The notes under the pieces were generated by a model that did not search any database, was not told the origin of the DNA, and worked only from the letters and a program-made list of their open reading frames with translations. Of a stretch of DNA of 64,000 nt, positions 34,669 through 43,801 are shown one piece after another. Positions within the stretch are counted from its first letter, which is position 1, and every line of letters starts with the position of its first letter. The position numbers were made by a program, and so were the translations under genes. Source of the DNA: Comamonas kerstersii (GTDB lineage Bacteria > Pseudomonadota > Gammaproteobacteria > Burkholderiales > Burkholderiaceae_C). The DNA lies in NCBI RefSeq assembly GCF_008801935.1, contig NZ_VZOT01000009.1, positions 1-64,000 of the forward strand, given 5' to 3'.

Positions 34669-35376
34669 ATGAATTTGCCCCTGAACAGCCTGTTAGACCG
34701 TAACGACGCCACCGAAAACGCACGTTACAACATGGTCCAGCAGCAAGTGCGCCCCTGGAATGTGGACGGTGAACGACTGCTGGACGCGCTCTACACCGTG
34801 CGCCGCGAAGATTTCACCCCACCTGCACACTACAGCCTGGCATTCATGGACGTGCTCGTTCCTCTGACTGAAGGCGCTCAGTCCCTGGACAAGGGCGAAT
34901 GCATGTTCCAGCCCCGCGTGGAAGCCCGCATGATCAACGACGTGGACGTGCAGCCCACCGACCACGTGCTGGAAATTGGCACCGGCTCTGGCTACAGCGC
35001 TGCCTTGCTGTCCAAGCTGGCCAAGGAAGTGGTGACACTGGAGCTGAACGCCGAGCTGGCCGAAATGGCACGCGAAAACCTGGCGGACGCTGGCTGCGAC
35101 AACGTGAGCGTGCGCGTGGCCGATGGTTCCAAGGACGTGCTGCCTGAAGGCCCCTTTGACGTCATCATGCTCAGCGGCTCGGTGGAAAGCATTCCTGAAG
35201 AGCTCCTGCCCCACCTCAAAGATGGTGGCCGACTGTCTGCCATCGTTGGCAATGAGCCCGTGATGCGTTTCACCGTGGTCACCAAGCAAGGCGGCTCCAT
35301 CGTGACCAAGACCCCTTGGGACATCGTGGCTCCTCGCCTGCACGGCTTCAACACGACCAACCGTTTCAAGTTCTAA
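34669..35376 (+). CDS. pcm: Protein-L-isoaspartate O-methyltransferase
   Basis: A 235-residue SAM methyltransferase. N-terminal helix NMVQQQVRPWNVDGERLL, then VEARMINDVDVQPTDHVLEIGTGSGYSAALLSKLA in sections, where EIGTGSGYSAALL near residues 103-115 is motif I. Further motifs VRVADGSKDVLPEGPFDVIMLSGS and LKDGGRLSAIVG follow. It methylates damaged isoaspartyl residues for repair. GGAGGAG precedes the ATG at 34669; the open frame from 34540 lies within the transporter's 3' end. Followed by rhodanese and the TolC-type gene, a common Burkholderiales order. Confidence 0.9.
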   Translation: MNLPLNSLLDRNDATENARYNMVQQQVRPWNVDGERLLDALYTVRREDFTPPAHYSLAFMDVLVPLTEGAQSLDKGECMFQPRVEARMINDVDVQPTDHVLEIGTGSGYSAALLSKLAKEVVTLELNAELAEMARENLADAGCDNVSVRVADGSKDVLPEGPFDVIMLSGSVESIPEELLPHLKDGGRLSAIVGNEPVMRFTVVTKQGGSIVTKTPWDIVAPRLHGFNTTNRFKF

Positions 35377-35408
35377 GTTCCCTGCCCGCATCACCGGAGA
35401 AAGTTTGC

Positions 35409-35756
35409 ATGTTCTATCAAGTCCCCCCAGCCCAGTTTGATGAGTGGCTGGGTCAATTCGCCGGTGATGCCGTCAAGCCTCTGGTGCTTGACGTTCGTGA
35501 GCCTTGGGAATGCCAGATCGCCAGCATTGTGCCCAGCGACCAGTTTGAGCTGCAGTGCATTCCCATGGGGCAAATCCTTTCTCGCTTTGAAGAGCTGGAC
35601 CCTGACCGCCCCACTGCCTGCCTGTGCCACCACGGCGCACGCAGCATGAGTGTGGCGAACTATCTGGTGCGCGCCGGTTTTGAATCGGTAGCCAACATCG
35701 CCGGCGGCATTAACGCATGGTCGCAGGAACGCGATCCGAGCGTGCCCACGTACTGA
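35409..35756 (+). CDS. Single-domain rhodanese-like sulfurtransferase
   Basis: A 115-residue rhodanese domain. Conserved features are LVLDVREPWECQIASI and the active-site loop LCHHGARSM with the catalytic Cys, then NIAGGINAW. CHHGARS is the loop usual for GlpE/YgaP-like proteins and suits sulfane-sulfur transfer. GGAGA lies 9 bases before the ATG at 35409. Encoded 32 bases after pcm and 33 before the TolC-type gene. The physiological acceptor is unknown. Confidence 0.9.
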   Translation: MFYQVPPAQFDEWLGQFAGDAVKPLVLDVREPWECQIASIVPSDQFELQCIPMGQILSRFEELDPDRPTACLCHHGARSMSVANYLVRAGFESVANIAGGINAWSQERDPSVPTY

Positions 35757-35789
35757 CACAGCCCTGAGCGAGATTCTGGAGACGAATTC

Positions 35790-37193
35790 ATGGTGTTCCC
35801 CACTGCGTTGCGAAACCTTGCCGCTTTCCGCTTCTCGCTCAGTCATCTGGCCTGCGCTGCAGCACTGTGCTGCGCATGGCCTGCCGCGCAGGCCCAAAGT
35901 CTGGTCGAACTCACCGAGCGGGCCCAGACCTACGACGCTGCCTGGCAAAGTGCACGTGCACAGTACGAGGCCACCCTCAGCCAGAGCGCACAGGCCAAAG
36001 CCGGCTTGCTGCCACAGATTGGCATTCAGGCCGGCAGCCAGTACAACGAAACACGTGTGCGCGGTGATTTCCCCTCGCGCCAGCTGGATGCCCGTCAAGA
36101 CTCCGCCAGCCTGCAGGCCACCCAGCCGCTGTACAACCCTGCCAACTTTGCCACTTACAAGCAGGGCCAGTTTCAGGCAGAACTGGCTCAGATTCAGCTT
36201 GATGCAGCCTCGCAGGACCTGCTGGTGCGCACAGCCCAGGCCTACTTCCAGGTACTGACCACACAGGAAACGCTCAAGCTGGTCCGCGCCCAGCAACGCT
36301 CGGTCGCTGAACAATACGAATTTGCCAAGCGCCGTTTTGAAATTGGCGACGCCACCATCACGGATGCGCGCGAAGCGCAATCCCGCCTGGACCTGATCCG
36401 CGCCCAGGAAATTGCTGCAGCCAACGATGTGCGCGTTGCCCAGGCTGCGCTCGATCAACTGCTGGGCACCAGCAATGCCAGCCCCTGGCCCCTCGCCCAG
36501 CCCGAGCGCCTGCCTGAACTGACACCTGGCGACCTGCAAGCCTGGCTGGACCAGGCGGAAAACCACAGCCCGCAAATCCGCCAGGCTCGCATTGCGCAGG
36601 ACATTGCCAGACTGGAAACTGACAAGGCCTACGCTGGCCACAAGCCCACGGTGGATCTTCAGGCCAGCTACGGCACGCAGCGCAACCCCGATGGCTCATT
36701 GACTCCGGGTATGCCCGGCGGCCGCGTCAACTCCACAGTCGGCAGCGTGGGCGTGGTCATGAACATTCCTCTGTTTGCAGGTTTTGCCGTACAAAACCGC
36801 GTCAAGGAAACCCTGTCACTCGAGGAAAAAGCCCGCGCAGATCTGGAAGGCGCCAGACGTCAGGTCGCCCAGGCCGTGCGCACGGCCTTCTTTGGCGTGC
36901 AGTCGGCCTATGAACAGGTCAAGGCACTGGAAACTGCGGTCGCTTCCAGCCAGAGTTCTCTGGAAGCCAATATGCTCGGCTACGAGGTAGGTGTGCGCAT
37001 CAATCTGGACGTGCTCAACGCCCAGAGCCAGCTGTTCCAGTCGCAAAAAGACCTGGCACATGCCCGATACCAGCTGCTGCTTGGCCTGCTGCAACTGCGC
37101 CAGGCTGCGGGCAATCTGCGCATGCAGGATGTGCACACCATCAATGCCGTCCTCAGCCCTGCAGCGCAAAACCTCACACAGCCTGCTTCATAA
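35790..37193 (+). CDS. tolC: TolC-family outer-membrane channel
   Basis: A 467-residue outer-membrane efflux protein. Signal peptide ends at WPAAQAQ (about residue 36). The mature N-terminus LVELTERAQTYDAAWQSARAQYEA and the repeated helical pairs (KAGLLPQIGIQAGSQYNETRV, LSLEEKARADLEGARRQVAQAVRTAFFGVQSAYEQVKALETAV in sections) are the TolC fold, with GYEVGVRINLDVLNAQSQLFQSQKDLAHARYQ-type motif near the C-terminus. GGAGAC precedes the ATG. It likely serves several pumps, including the RND system upstream, and type I exporters. Confidence 0.9.
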   Translation: MVFPTALRNLAAFRFSLSHLACAAALCCAWPAAQAQSLVELTERAQTYDAAWQSARAQYEATLSQSAQAKAGLLPQIGIQAGSQYNETRVRGDFPSRQLDARQDSASLQATQPLYNPANFATYKQGQFQAELAQIQLDAASQDLLVRTAQAYFQVLTTQETLKLVRAQQRSVAEQYEFAKRRFEIGDATITDAREAQSRLDLIRAQEIAAANDVRVAQAALDQLLGTSNASPWPLAQPERLPELTPGDLQAWLDQAENHSPQIRQARIAQDIARLETDKAYAGHKPTVDLQASYGTQRNPDGSLTPGMPGGRVNSTVGSVGVVMNIPLFAGFAVQNRVKETLSLEEKARADLEGARRQVAQAVRTAFFGVQSAYEQVKALETAVASSQSSLEANMLGYEVGVRINLDVLNAQSQLFQSQKDLAHARYQLLLGLLQLRQAAGNLRMQDVHTINAVLSPAAQNLTQPAS

Positions 37194-37196
37194 AAA

Positions 37197-37276
37197 AGAG
37201 CTGCCAGCGCTTGTCATTACTGGTTTTCAAAGTCATAGAGCTTTGAAACCTTTATTTTTGCTGCGCAAGCAGCTCT
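37197..37276. repeat. Dispersed hairpin repeat, copy 2 (also terminator of the TolC-type gene)
   Basis: AGAGCTGC and GCAGCTCT outer arms, with an inner TTTCAAAG and CTTTGAAA pair, followed by ATTTTTC. The outer arms share the AGCTGC core of the other copies. The 18-mer of copy 1 recurs at 37356-37373, 80 bases to the right. Confidence 0.7.
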
Positions 37277-37380
37277 ATTTTTCATAGTTCCCTATCACAC
37301 CTCTGTCACAGCATGTGCAGGACTGCCGATCTGTGTTTCGGTCGCTTTAAAACAGCATGTAAGCTAGATTCAAATGCCGT

Positions 37381-37409
37381 AAAAAAAGCTCCGGCAGTCA
37401 CGCCGGAGC
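37381..37409 (-). terminator. Intrinsic terminator of the isochorismatase-like gene
   Basis: GCTCCGGC and GCCGGAGC form the stem; on the minus strand it is followed by seven T. It lies 17 bases after the stop. Confidence 0.8.
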
Positions 37410-37425
37410 AGTGGCTGGTACTGGC

Positions 37426-38034
37426 TTACTTGACCAGCTCCAGCATTTGCTTGAATGCGGGCTGCTCGCAGCTGCGCAGCCACTCAAAAGCCACCATCTC
37501 TGTGGTCACCAGCTCTGCGCCAGCACCGGCCAGGCGGTCGAATGCTGCATCGCGGTTGCGCTCTGTGCGCGAGCTGCAGGCATCCGTCACCACCCAGACT
37601 TCCATCTCTTCTTCCAGCAGTTGCAGTGCGGTCTGCATCAGGCAGACATGGGCTTCGCAGCCTGCAATCACAATGGAGGGGCGCTCGGGCTCCTGCGGTG
37701 CCGCAGGCTTTTGCAGGTGCTTGGGCAAGCTACGGGCATTGCCGCCCTGCTGCTTTTTGACGGGAGGACGCAGCAGATCAATCAAGCCGTCTTCTACCGC
37801 GCTAAAGCTCATCTTGGCCAAAGTGCGATCACTCAGGGCGCGCAGCTCTGCCGCATTAGGCCCCAGTTTGGAAGGATTTTGCTCGGTCGCCCACACAGGC
37901 ACCTGCATCATCTTGGCAATCTTGGCCAGCTTGACCGCATTGGCCAGCACCTGCTGCCCTTCGAAAATGGCAGGCATCAGTTTTTCCTGATAGTCAATCA
38001 GCACCAGTTGCGAATCATCGGCGTCCAGCAGCAT
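37426..38034 (-). CDS. Isochorismatase-family hydrolase
   Basis: A 202-residue protein. The catalytic Asp is in LVLIDYQEKLMPAI near residue 15, the Lys in LAKMSFSA near 73, and the Cys in IVIAGCEAHVCLMQTALQLLEE near 129; the IAGCEAHVC segment is the conserved nucleophile loop. Members of this family include YcaC-like proteins, and the true substrate is usually unknown. AGGAAA before the ATG at 38034 fixes the start; the frame is open for another 38 codons upstream. A positively charged insert (PPVKKQQGGNARSLPKHLQ) is unusual. Confidence 0.8.
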   Translation of the reverse strand: MLLDADDSQLVLIDYQEKLMPAIFEGQQVLANAVKLAKIAKMMQVPVWATEQNPSKLGPNAAELRALSDRTLAKMSFSAVEDGLIDLLRPPVKKQQGGNARSLPKHLQKPAAPQEPERPSIVIAGCEAHVCLMQTALQLLEEEMEVWVVTDACSSRTERNRDAAFDRLAGAGAELVTTEMVAFEWLRSCEQPAFKQMLELVK

Positions 38035-38230
38035 GTAGTTTTCCTGTGTTCTGTTGTGCAAAACCTTATTGTCGCAGCGAAGCCTCAACCCCGTGGCATG
38101 CCTGCACACACAGCGACGACAGGCTGCAGCCTCACAATATTGAAACAAGACGTTTCAGAAGCCGGGATATGCCCCGTCTTTGACATAGCTCTCATTTGTG
38201 CCATGCCCGCCGCGTGATAATCTCAAGACT

Positions 38231-38827
38231 ATGACATGCAAATGGCTATTAGTTCTGGCCCTGGCATGTGGCAGCGTACATGCCACGCCTCCAGACCAAG
38301 AAGAACATCAAGCCCCCCTTTCCCATGAACGTCTGACAGAAATTCTGGCAGAGCGTGGGTTGGGCGCTAATTTGCAGTCCATGGGCGAGTCGGTTGCGTC
38401 CAACACTTCCGATCTGATCAGCACCGCCATGGGCATGATCGGCATTCCCTACCGCTTCGGCGGCACCAATGCTGAAACGGGTTTTGACTGCAGTGGCTTT
38501 GTGCGCGCCATCTATCAGGAAGCCGTTGGCCACGTTCTGCCCCGCAACGCACGTGAGCAAGCCAAGGCCACCCAGAAAATCGACAAAAAAGACCTCAAGC
38601 CCGGTGATCTGGTGTTCTTCAACACCATGCGCCGAGCTTTCAGCCATGTCGGCATTTATGTGGGTAATGGCCAGTTCATCCATGCACCACGGCGCGGCAA
38701 AAGCGTGCGCGTGGAAAGCATGAATAGCAAATACTGGTCCAAGCGCTTTAACGGTGCACGTCGCGTTGACGTTGCACTGAGCCAGCCTCAAGCCATCAAC
38801 ACCAGCACCTCCCCCATTCAGCCCTGA
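38231..38827 (+). CDS. NlpC/P60-family cell-wall endopeptidase
   Basis: A 198-residue exported protein. Signal peptide MTCKWLLVLALACGSVHA, cleaved before TPPDQ. The C-terminal peptidase domain (about 80-185) has the catalytic Cys in TGFDCSGFVRAIYQEA, His in AFSHVGIYVGNGQ and a second His in FIHAPRRGKSVRVE, the NlpC/P60 triad. It probably cuts within stem peptides of peptidoglycan. The ATG at 38231 begins the signal peptide; the open frame extends 11 codons further. Confidence 0.9.
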   Translation: MTCKWLLVLALACGSVHATPPDQEEHQAPLSHERLTEILAERGLGANLQSMGESVASNTSDLISTAMGMIGIPYRFGGTNAETGFDCSGFVRAIYQEAVGHVLPRNAREQAKATQKIDKKDLKPGDLVFFNTMRRAFSHVGIYVGNGQFIHAPRRGKSVRVESMNSKYWSKRFNGARRVDVALSQPQAINTSTSPIQP

Positions 38828-38869
38828 AGTCAGGCCCTACTCTGGCCCACAGTTCAGGACTTCACACTT

Positions 38870-39151
38870 ATGTCTACACCACAGCCCGACAAGGCCATGC
38901 CACGGCCCAAACTGGTTTTCTGGATCATTGGAACACCTGTGGCCCTGTTTGCCATTCTGATGCTGGGCAGCCAGATTCTGTTCAACCTCTCTCCTGCCAA
39001 AGAGCAGCAGTGGGTGGAGCGTGAAACCATTCGCCTGTGCTGGAAAGAGCGCGAAAAAGGCCCCAAGGAAGACACGCCACCACAGTTCACACCGGGCCAG
39101 TGTGAGCAGCTTGAATACGACTTCAAGAAGAAATGGAACATTAATCCATAG
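38870..39151 (+). CDS. Unknown small protein with one membrane segment (93 aa)
   Basis: One hydrophobic segment (LVFWIIGTPVALFAILMLGSQ) after a short cytoplasmic start, then a soluble acidic tail with two cysteines (RLCWKE and GQCEQLEYDFKKKWNINP). Same direction as the NlpC/P60 gene, 42 bases apart. Looks like a small inner-membrane protein of betaproteobacteria; no family recognised. Confidence 0.6.
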   Translation: MSTPQPDKAMPRPKLVFWIIGTPVALFAILMLGSQILFNLSPAKEQQWVERETIRLCWKEREKGPKEDTPPQFTPGQCEQLEYDFKKKWNINP

Positions 39152-39210
39152 GATTCAGGCAGCTGATGCTTCACCAGCCATCAAGCTGCCCTTTGCCCCA
39201 GATCTCCTGC

Positions 39211-42204
39211 TTACTGATTCGCCGTAGCTTGCGCCTGCTGCTCGCGCAAGGCTTCTCCCGAAACCACAGAACTGGCTGTTTGCGACAGCGCTTCCTTGAT
39301 TTTTTGCGGCGTGACAGGGTAGTGATAAAAGCGCTTGCCCACTGCATGGCTGAGCGCATTGCTGACCGCAGCCACCATGGGCACCATGCCCAGCTCTGCC
39401 AGCCCCTTGGGCGGCGATGTTTCTGACAAGGGCGGCAAGTAGTCTGCGGTTTGCGTCCACACCGCCACATCTCTGGCGCGTGGCAGCGTGTAGCGGTTGA
39501 AGTTCCAGGTGCCATTGCCCGGACCGTCTTCATAAAGCGGCAGCTCTTCCATCAGCGCATGGCCAATCCCCATGGCTGCGCCGCCCTGCAGCTGCCCGGA
39601 AACCAGCTCCGGAACAATCATGGTTCCCGGATCCATCAGCCCATGGTGACTCATCACCTGCACCTGTCCCGTAAAAGTGTTCACATTCAGCTCAACGATA
39701 TAGGATGCAGGCGTATAAGTGGTGGGCCCAGCGCTGCTGCGCTGCGTGGGAGGATAGGTGGCACTCTTGCGCTTGATAAAGTCATATCCGGCTACGGTCA
39801 TGCGGTTTTTCAGCGCAGCAGGCGCGCCATCGCCATAGCGCACGGCCAGCGCATCAATGGGCAGGTTGCGCAAGCCCACGCCCGGGATATCAAATTCTGC
39901 CCGCGCCCATTCCCAGCGGCTGTAGGTATGCACGGCCACCCCGGTGATCAGGCCCATTTCGTGGGCCTTGCGGGCCAGCTGCTCAAAGGCAATTGGCTTC
40001 ATACCAGCGCCCCCCAAGCCATCTGGGCCAATGCGCAGATCAGCCAACTGCACATTGAAGCTGGACATGGCGCCACCGCCTGCCCCCTCGCTCCAGATCG
40101 CACGCGCTGCAGGCCACAAGGTGAACTCCAGCAAAAAGCGTGCTGCCTGGCGCGTGGCAAAGCCGATGTAATACACGCTCGACGACGAACTCATATCCGG
40201 CACGATGGATGGCACCCAGTAAGGATTGTTCTTGGAGTACTCATCCTGCAGCTTCTGGTCAGCCCAGGCACTGGTCAGTGGTAGTTCCGGAAACTCCGTC
40301 ACGCCAAACTCCACTTCGTCCGGCGCTTTGCCCAGCGCTTGCCACACCATGACCTGCTGTGCCGTCGTCGCGCCCGTGCCAATTTCCTGCACGCAATGGC
40401 GCATGCTCAGCTTGCCGTTGCTGTCAAACTCCAGCACCAGAATGCTGGGGTCACCGCTGGAGCCATAGACTTGCTGCACCTGCGCAAAACCAACGCCATA
40501 GCGCTTGCCGGGGTTGGCCGCCTCAAAATCCGCCTTGGCTTTCTGGCGATTGACCCACAAAGGGTGCTTCGCTGCCAGATCCAGCATCTCCAGCAAGCGC
40601 GGATCACCCGCCTGCACGCCCCCTTGTGTGTTCTGCCAACCTTCACGCAAGGCATTGCGCCGGCGCAGCTCGATAGGGTCCAGCCCCAGTTCCCCAGCGA
40701 TCTCGTCGACCATCACCTCGGTAACGCTCAACGACTGCAAGGAGCCAAAGCCCCGCATGGAGCCTGCCTCCACCGCGCGGGTGGCCAGCGCCACGGCGGT
40801 CAGATCAGATTTTGGAAAGTAGTAGATGGACTGCGCCCCACGCGCCGCCACGTGTGACACCGCCACCGACAGGTTTTCGCGGCCTCCGCCATTGCACACG
40901 TAGGCACCTTTGAGCACCTCGAACTTACCGGTCTTGCGATCTGCGGTAATGGTCACGTCCATCTCGATGGAATGGCGCTTCATGCCCAGCTGGAACTGCT
41001 CGTAACGATTGTTGGCCATACGCACTGGCATACCGTCGCTATACAGGCAGGCCGCAATCGCGTAGTACGGGAACACCGAATAGTCTTTGGAGCCATAGCC
41101 AACGGTGGAACCCGTCAGCAAAATGATGCGCTCCACAGGCGCCTGGCTATTGTCTTTGACCATGGCTGCCGCGCCGCTGGCCACACCTGCAGGTGACTGG
41201 GTCGCCGTCATGATGTACAGGCTGCGGTTTTTGGCGTCATACCAGGCCGTGCAGTTATCGGGCTCCATGGCACATGGGTCGATGGACTGTGAAAAACCAC
41301 GGCGCGCCAGCACCAGCTTGTCTGGGTTGTTGCGTGCTTGCTCGATCTCATCCGCAATCAGCATGGCGGCATCCATGGCCTGCTCTGCCACGGTTGGATC
41401 CAGGCTGGATGCATGCAGGGAGTCCTCAAAGCCGCTGCCACGCTTGCGCTTGATGACCTCGGGCATGAAGAGTTCGCGGTCCGGCGTAAAAGGCGGCCAT
41501 ACCACCTCGTTGCCATCAAAAGCACCTTTGATGGAGCCGTTCTGGAAAGGCGCGAACAATGGTGCTTCGTAAGGCTGCGCCCCACCTATACGCACAAAGC
41601 GGCCTGCACCGTAATTTGCTGGAGGCTTGGGGCCTGTGAACTCTCCGTACTTGACCGCACTTTTCTCAAAAAGCAGTGCGCGCTTTGCGGCCTGGAAACG
41701 GTCAAAATCCTTGTAAAACAGGATGGCAACAGGGTGCCCCAAGAGCGGCGCTGTTTCACCAACCGGCAGCAGAATATGTTCGCCATAAAAGCCCTTGCCC
41801 ATGCTGTCTGGTGCTTGCAGGCCTTTGTCTGCCAGGTCTTTTTGCAGCAGCAGCCGGTCTGGCTGCAAATCAGCGCCCAGCACGGATAGATCAATGCCTT
41901 CAAAGCGATGCTCCGCATCCGTGGCCTTGAGCATGAAGGCATAGCCCTGCTGTTCTGGCCAGCCCGGCAAGTCCTTGGCCCGGAAGTCAAAAGAGAAATT
42001 CTTCTCACCCGTCACTTTGCGGATGGCATCCCAGCGGAATTTGGGCTTGCCATTGCTGCCCATCCAGTCTGTGGGACTTGGGCCTGAGTTGACTTCCACC
42101 GCCTGCGCTGTTGGCAGGCGCCCCAGCAGCAAGGTGATACCGCCCACAGTACCTAGCTTGATAAAGTCCCGACGAGAAAATCCATTGGGGTGGGTACTTG
42201 CCAC
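39211..42204 (-). CDS. Tat-exported molybdenum hydroxylase large subunit (xanthine dehydrogenase family)
   Basis: A 997-residue protein. A Tat signal is clear: NGFSRRDFIKLGTVGG with a hydrophobic run and cleavage near PTAQA. The body follows the aldehyde oxidase/isoquinoline 1-oxidoreductase beta family: a first domain with TGEKNFSFDFRAKDLPG, then MoCo-binding segments including GSMRGFGSLQS, GQLQGGAAMGIGHALMEE and EGAGGGAMSSF. Such enzymes hydroxylate aldehydes or N-heterocycles and need a small [2Fe-2S] subunit and molybdenum cytosine dinucleotide. No small-subunit gene was seen on either side, so it is an orphan here. The substrate is unknown. It lies just downstream of a porin gene in the same direction. 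Confidence 0.85.
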   Translation of the reverse strand: MASTHPNGFSRRDFIKLGTVGGITLLLGRLPTAQAVEVNSGPSPTDWMGSNGKPKFRWDAIRKVTGEKNFSFDFRAKDLPGWPEQQGYAFMLKATDAEHRFEGIDLSVLGADLQPDRLLLQKDLADKGLQAPDSMGKGFYGEHILLPVGETAPLLGHPVAILFYKDFDRFQAAKRALLFEKSAVKYGEFTGPKPPANYGAGRFVRIGGAQPYEAPLFAPFQNGSIKGAFDGNEVVWPPFTPDRELFMPEVIKRKRGSGFEDSLHASSLDPTVAEQAMDAAMLIADEIEQARNNPDKLVLARRGFSQSIDPCAMEPDNCTAWYDAKNRSLYIMTATQSPAGVASGAAAMVKDNSQAPVERIILLTGSTVGYGSKDYSVFPYYAIAACLYSDGMPVRMANNRYEQFQLGMKRHSIEMDVTITADRKTGKFEVLKGAYVCNGGGRENLSVAVSHVAARGAQSIYYFPKSDLTAVALATRAVEAGSMRGFGSLQSLSVTEVMVDEIAGELGLDPIELRRRNALREGWQNTQGGVQAGDPRLLEMLDLAAKHPLWVNRQKAKADFEAANPGKRYGVGFAQVQQVYGSSGDPSILVLEFDSNGKLSMRHCVQEIGTGATTAQQVMVWQALGKAPDEVEFGVTEFPELPLTSAWADQKLQDEYSKNNPYWVPSIVPDMSSSSSVYYIGFATRQAARFLLEFTLWPAARAIWSEGAGGGAMSSFNVQLADLRIGPDGLGGAGMKPIAFEQLARKAHEMGLITGVAVHTYSRWEWARAEFDIPGVGLRNLPIDALAVRYGDGAPAALKNRMTVAGYDFIKRKSATYPPTQRSSAGPTTYTPASYIVELNVNTFTGQVQVMSHHGLMDPGTMIVPELVSGQLQGGAAMGIGHALMEELPLYEDGPGNGTWNFNRYTLPRARDVAVWTQTADYLPPLSETSPPKGLAELGMVPMVAAVSNALSHAVGKRFYHYPVTPQKIKEALSQTASSVVSGEALREQQAQATANQ

Positions 42205-42249
42205 GTGCCTGCTCCTGAAATCGACTGAAATGATGTTGCGCTGCAGTGC

Positions 42250-43335
42250 TTAGAAACTATGGTCCAGGCCTGCAAACATTTGCTGTGCGGTGACGTTCTG
42301 GAAAGCAAAACCCGTTGCATAGGCTGCTATGACGTAGAACGAGGTGCGCTTGGAAAGGTTGTAGGTATATCCAGCGCTATAGATGTTCTGCTGGCGTTTG
42401 TCCAGGTTATAGGCGTTGTGAAAGCCGCTGCTTGCACGAGAGCCGCTCCAGCCCACCATCACGCTGGCAGCCGTACCAACAGGCACGGTGGCATTGAAAG
42501 TCAAACCCGTGGTTTTAAAGTCTGGCACATAGCCTGAGCCCCAGGTCGCAAAAGCTGGGTTGGACAGATAGGAACTCAGCGACGACTGGCGGCCATTGAT
42601 GTCCTGCCCCACCGCAGCCCCCAGCGACACCGATTTAAGCTCATAACCGGCCACCGCCACCCAGGAGTGGACATTTTTGGCCCATGCGCTGGAGTGCAGG
42701 CGGTCATAACCCAGGCTCAGTGTCAGCGGGCCTTTGCTATATCCAATAGCACTGGTAATCAGCTTGATTTTTTCATCATTGCTTGTGCCGGATGAGCCCT
42801 TGGTATCAAAGGAGTAGCCCACCGAGAAATCCACACCGCTGAATGTTGGAGATTTATAGACAATGGTGTTGTTGGCTTTATTGGAGCCGGCAGCGCTGAA
42901 GATATTTTCAATATCCGCAAAGTTTTCTTCGTCAGAGATGCCGGCAATAAAACTGGCGTACTCTTGGATCGCATTACCCACGCGCCCCATGCGCACACGC
43001 CCCCACTCGTTGCTGGACAGGCCGACCCATGCCGTTTTGAAGTAATGGTTGCTGGAAGTGCTGCCATTGAGCACATTGAACCCGCTTTCCAGCTCAAAAC
43101 TGGCCGTCAAGCCTTGACCCAGATCTTCCTTGCCCTTGATCCCCCAAGCGTTGCTATTCCAGATGCCGTTGAACAAGCCAGATTGGTGCACCTTCACACC
43201 CTCTGATTTGTTTTTCCAGGTCTGAAACCCATAAGCGGCATCCACATAGCCAAACAAGGTGATCGAGCTTTGTGCAGATGCAGTGCCTGCCCAAAAACCT
43301 GTGATGCACGCCATGCCGAGCAATATTTTTTTCAT
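42250..43335 (-). CDS. Trimeric porin, Omp32-like
   Basis: A 361-residue outer-membrane beta-barrel. Signal peptide MKKILLGMACITGFWAGTASA, then QSSITLFGYVDAAYGF, the classical neisserial/betaproteobacterial porin start. Internal motifs NAWGIKGKEDLGQGLTASFELESGF, RMGRVGNAI and the terminal aromatic ...AQQMFAGLDHSF (C-terminal Phe for BAM recognition) fit gram-negative porins such as Comamonas Omp32, which passes anions. The role as general or substrate-specific porin for the neighbouring hydroxylase substrate cannot be told. Confidence 0.95.
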   Translation of the reverse strand: MKKILLGMACITGFWAGTASAQSSITLFGYVDAAYGFQTWKNKSEGVKVHQSGLFNGIWNSNAWGIKGKEDLGQGLTASFELESGFNVLNGSTSSNHYFKTAWVGLSSNEWGRVRMGRVGNAIQEYASFIAGISDEENFADIENIFSAAGSNKANNTIVYKSPTFSGVDFSVGYSFDTKGSSGTSNDEKIKLITSAIGYSKGPLTLSLGYDRLHSSAWAKNVHSWVAVAGYELKSVSLGAAVGQDINGRQSSLSSYLSNPAFATWGSGYVPDFKTTGLTFNATVPVGTAASVMVGWSGSRASSGFHNAYNLDKRQQNIYSAGYTYNLSKRTSFYVIAAYATGFAFQNVTAQQMFAGLDHSF

Positions 43336-43801
43336 GCATTCCTCTCTCTTTGGTGCTGAATCAATGCGGCAAAATTCAAACTGGGTATTGGCGATGGTCG
43401 CTCAGTTCTCACGGGAATCTGCCAAGATTCTTTGGCCAACTATAGGAGCATGCTATTTCGCTTCATGTAGTAAAAATTCGATTTCAAGGGGCTGCCCCCA
43501 TAACTTGTGACATATCAAGCACTTCAGCGGCACATTCACTTTGAAACTTCATTGCCTTGAAGCTTTACCCGCCTCAAGACCATGCCCCGCATGCCACCCA
43601 AGCATCGCCATGCTTCAGACAAAGCCTTGTTTCTGAAAACCGTTGTCTGTCTGGGCACAATAACGCCCTGCTCTTGAAGGCGAACCTGTGCCGCATACCT
43701 GTGCCGTATACGCAGTTGCTCCATTCTGAACTCCAAAAAGACGGGGAATTTGGCGTTTTTTGGGGTGCTACAGACGGTGCTACAGACCGCCAAAAATGCC
43801 A
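43336..43801. other. 466-bp intergenic region upstream of dusA and the porin gene
   Basis: This should hold the divergent promoters of the porin gene and dusA. Near dusA it contains a tandem repeat (GGTGCTACAGAC twice, at about 43764-43788) set between inverted arms TGGCGTTTTTTGG and CCAAAAATGCCA. An open frame of 96 codons on the minus strand (43536-43826) overlaps the dusA start and looks like a chance frame or the remnant of an integrase end. No tRNA or RNA gene is seen. Confidence 0.5.
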
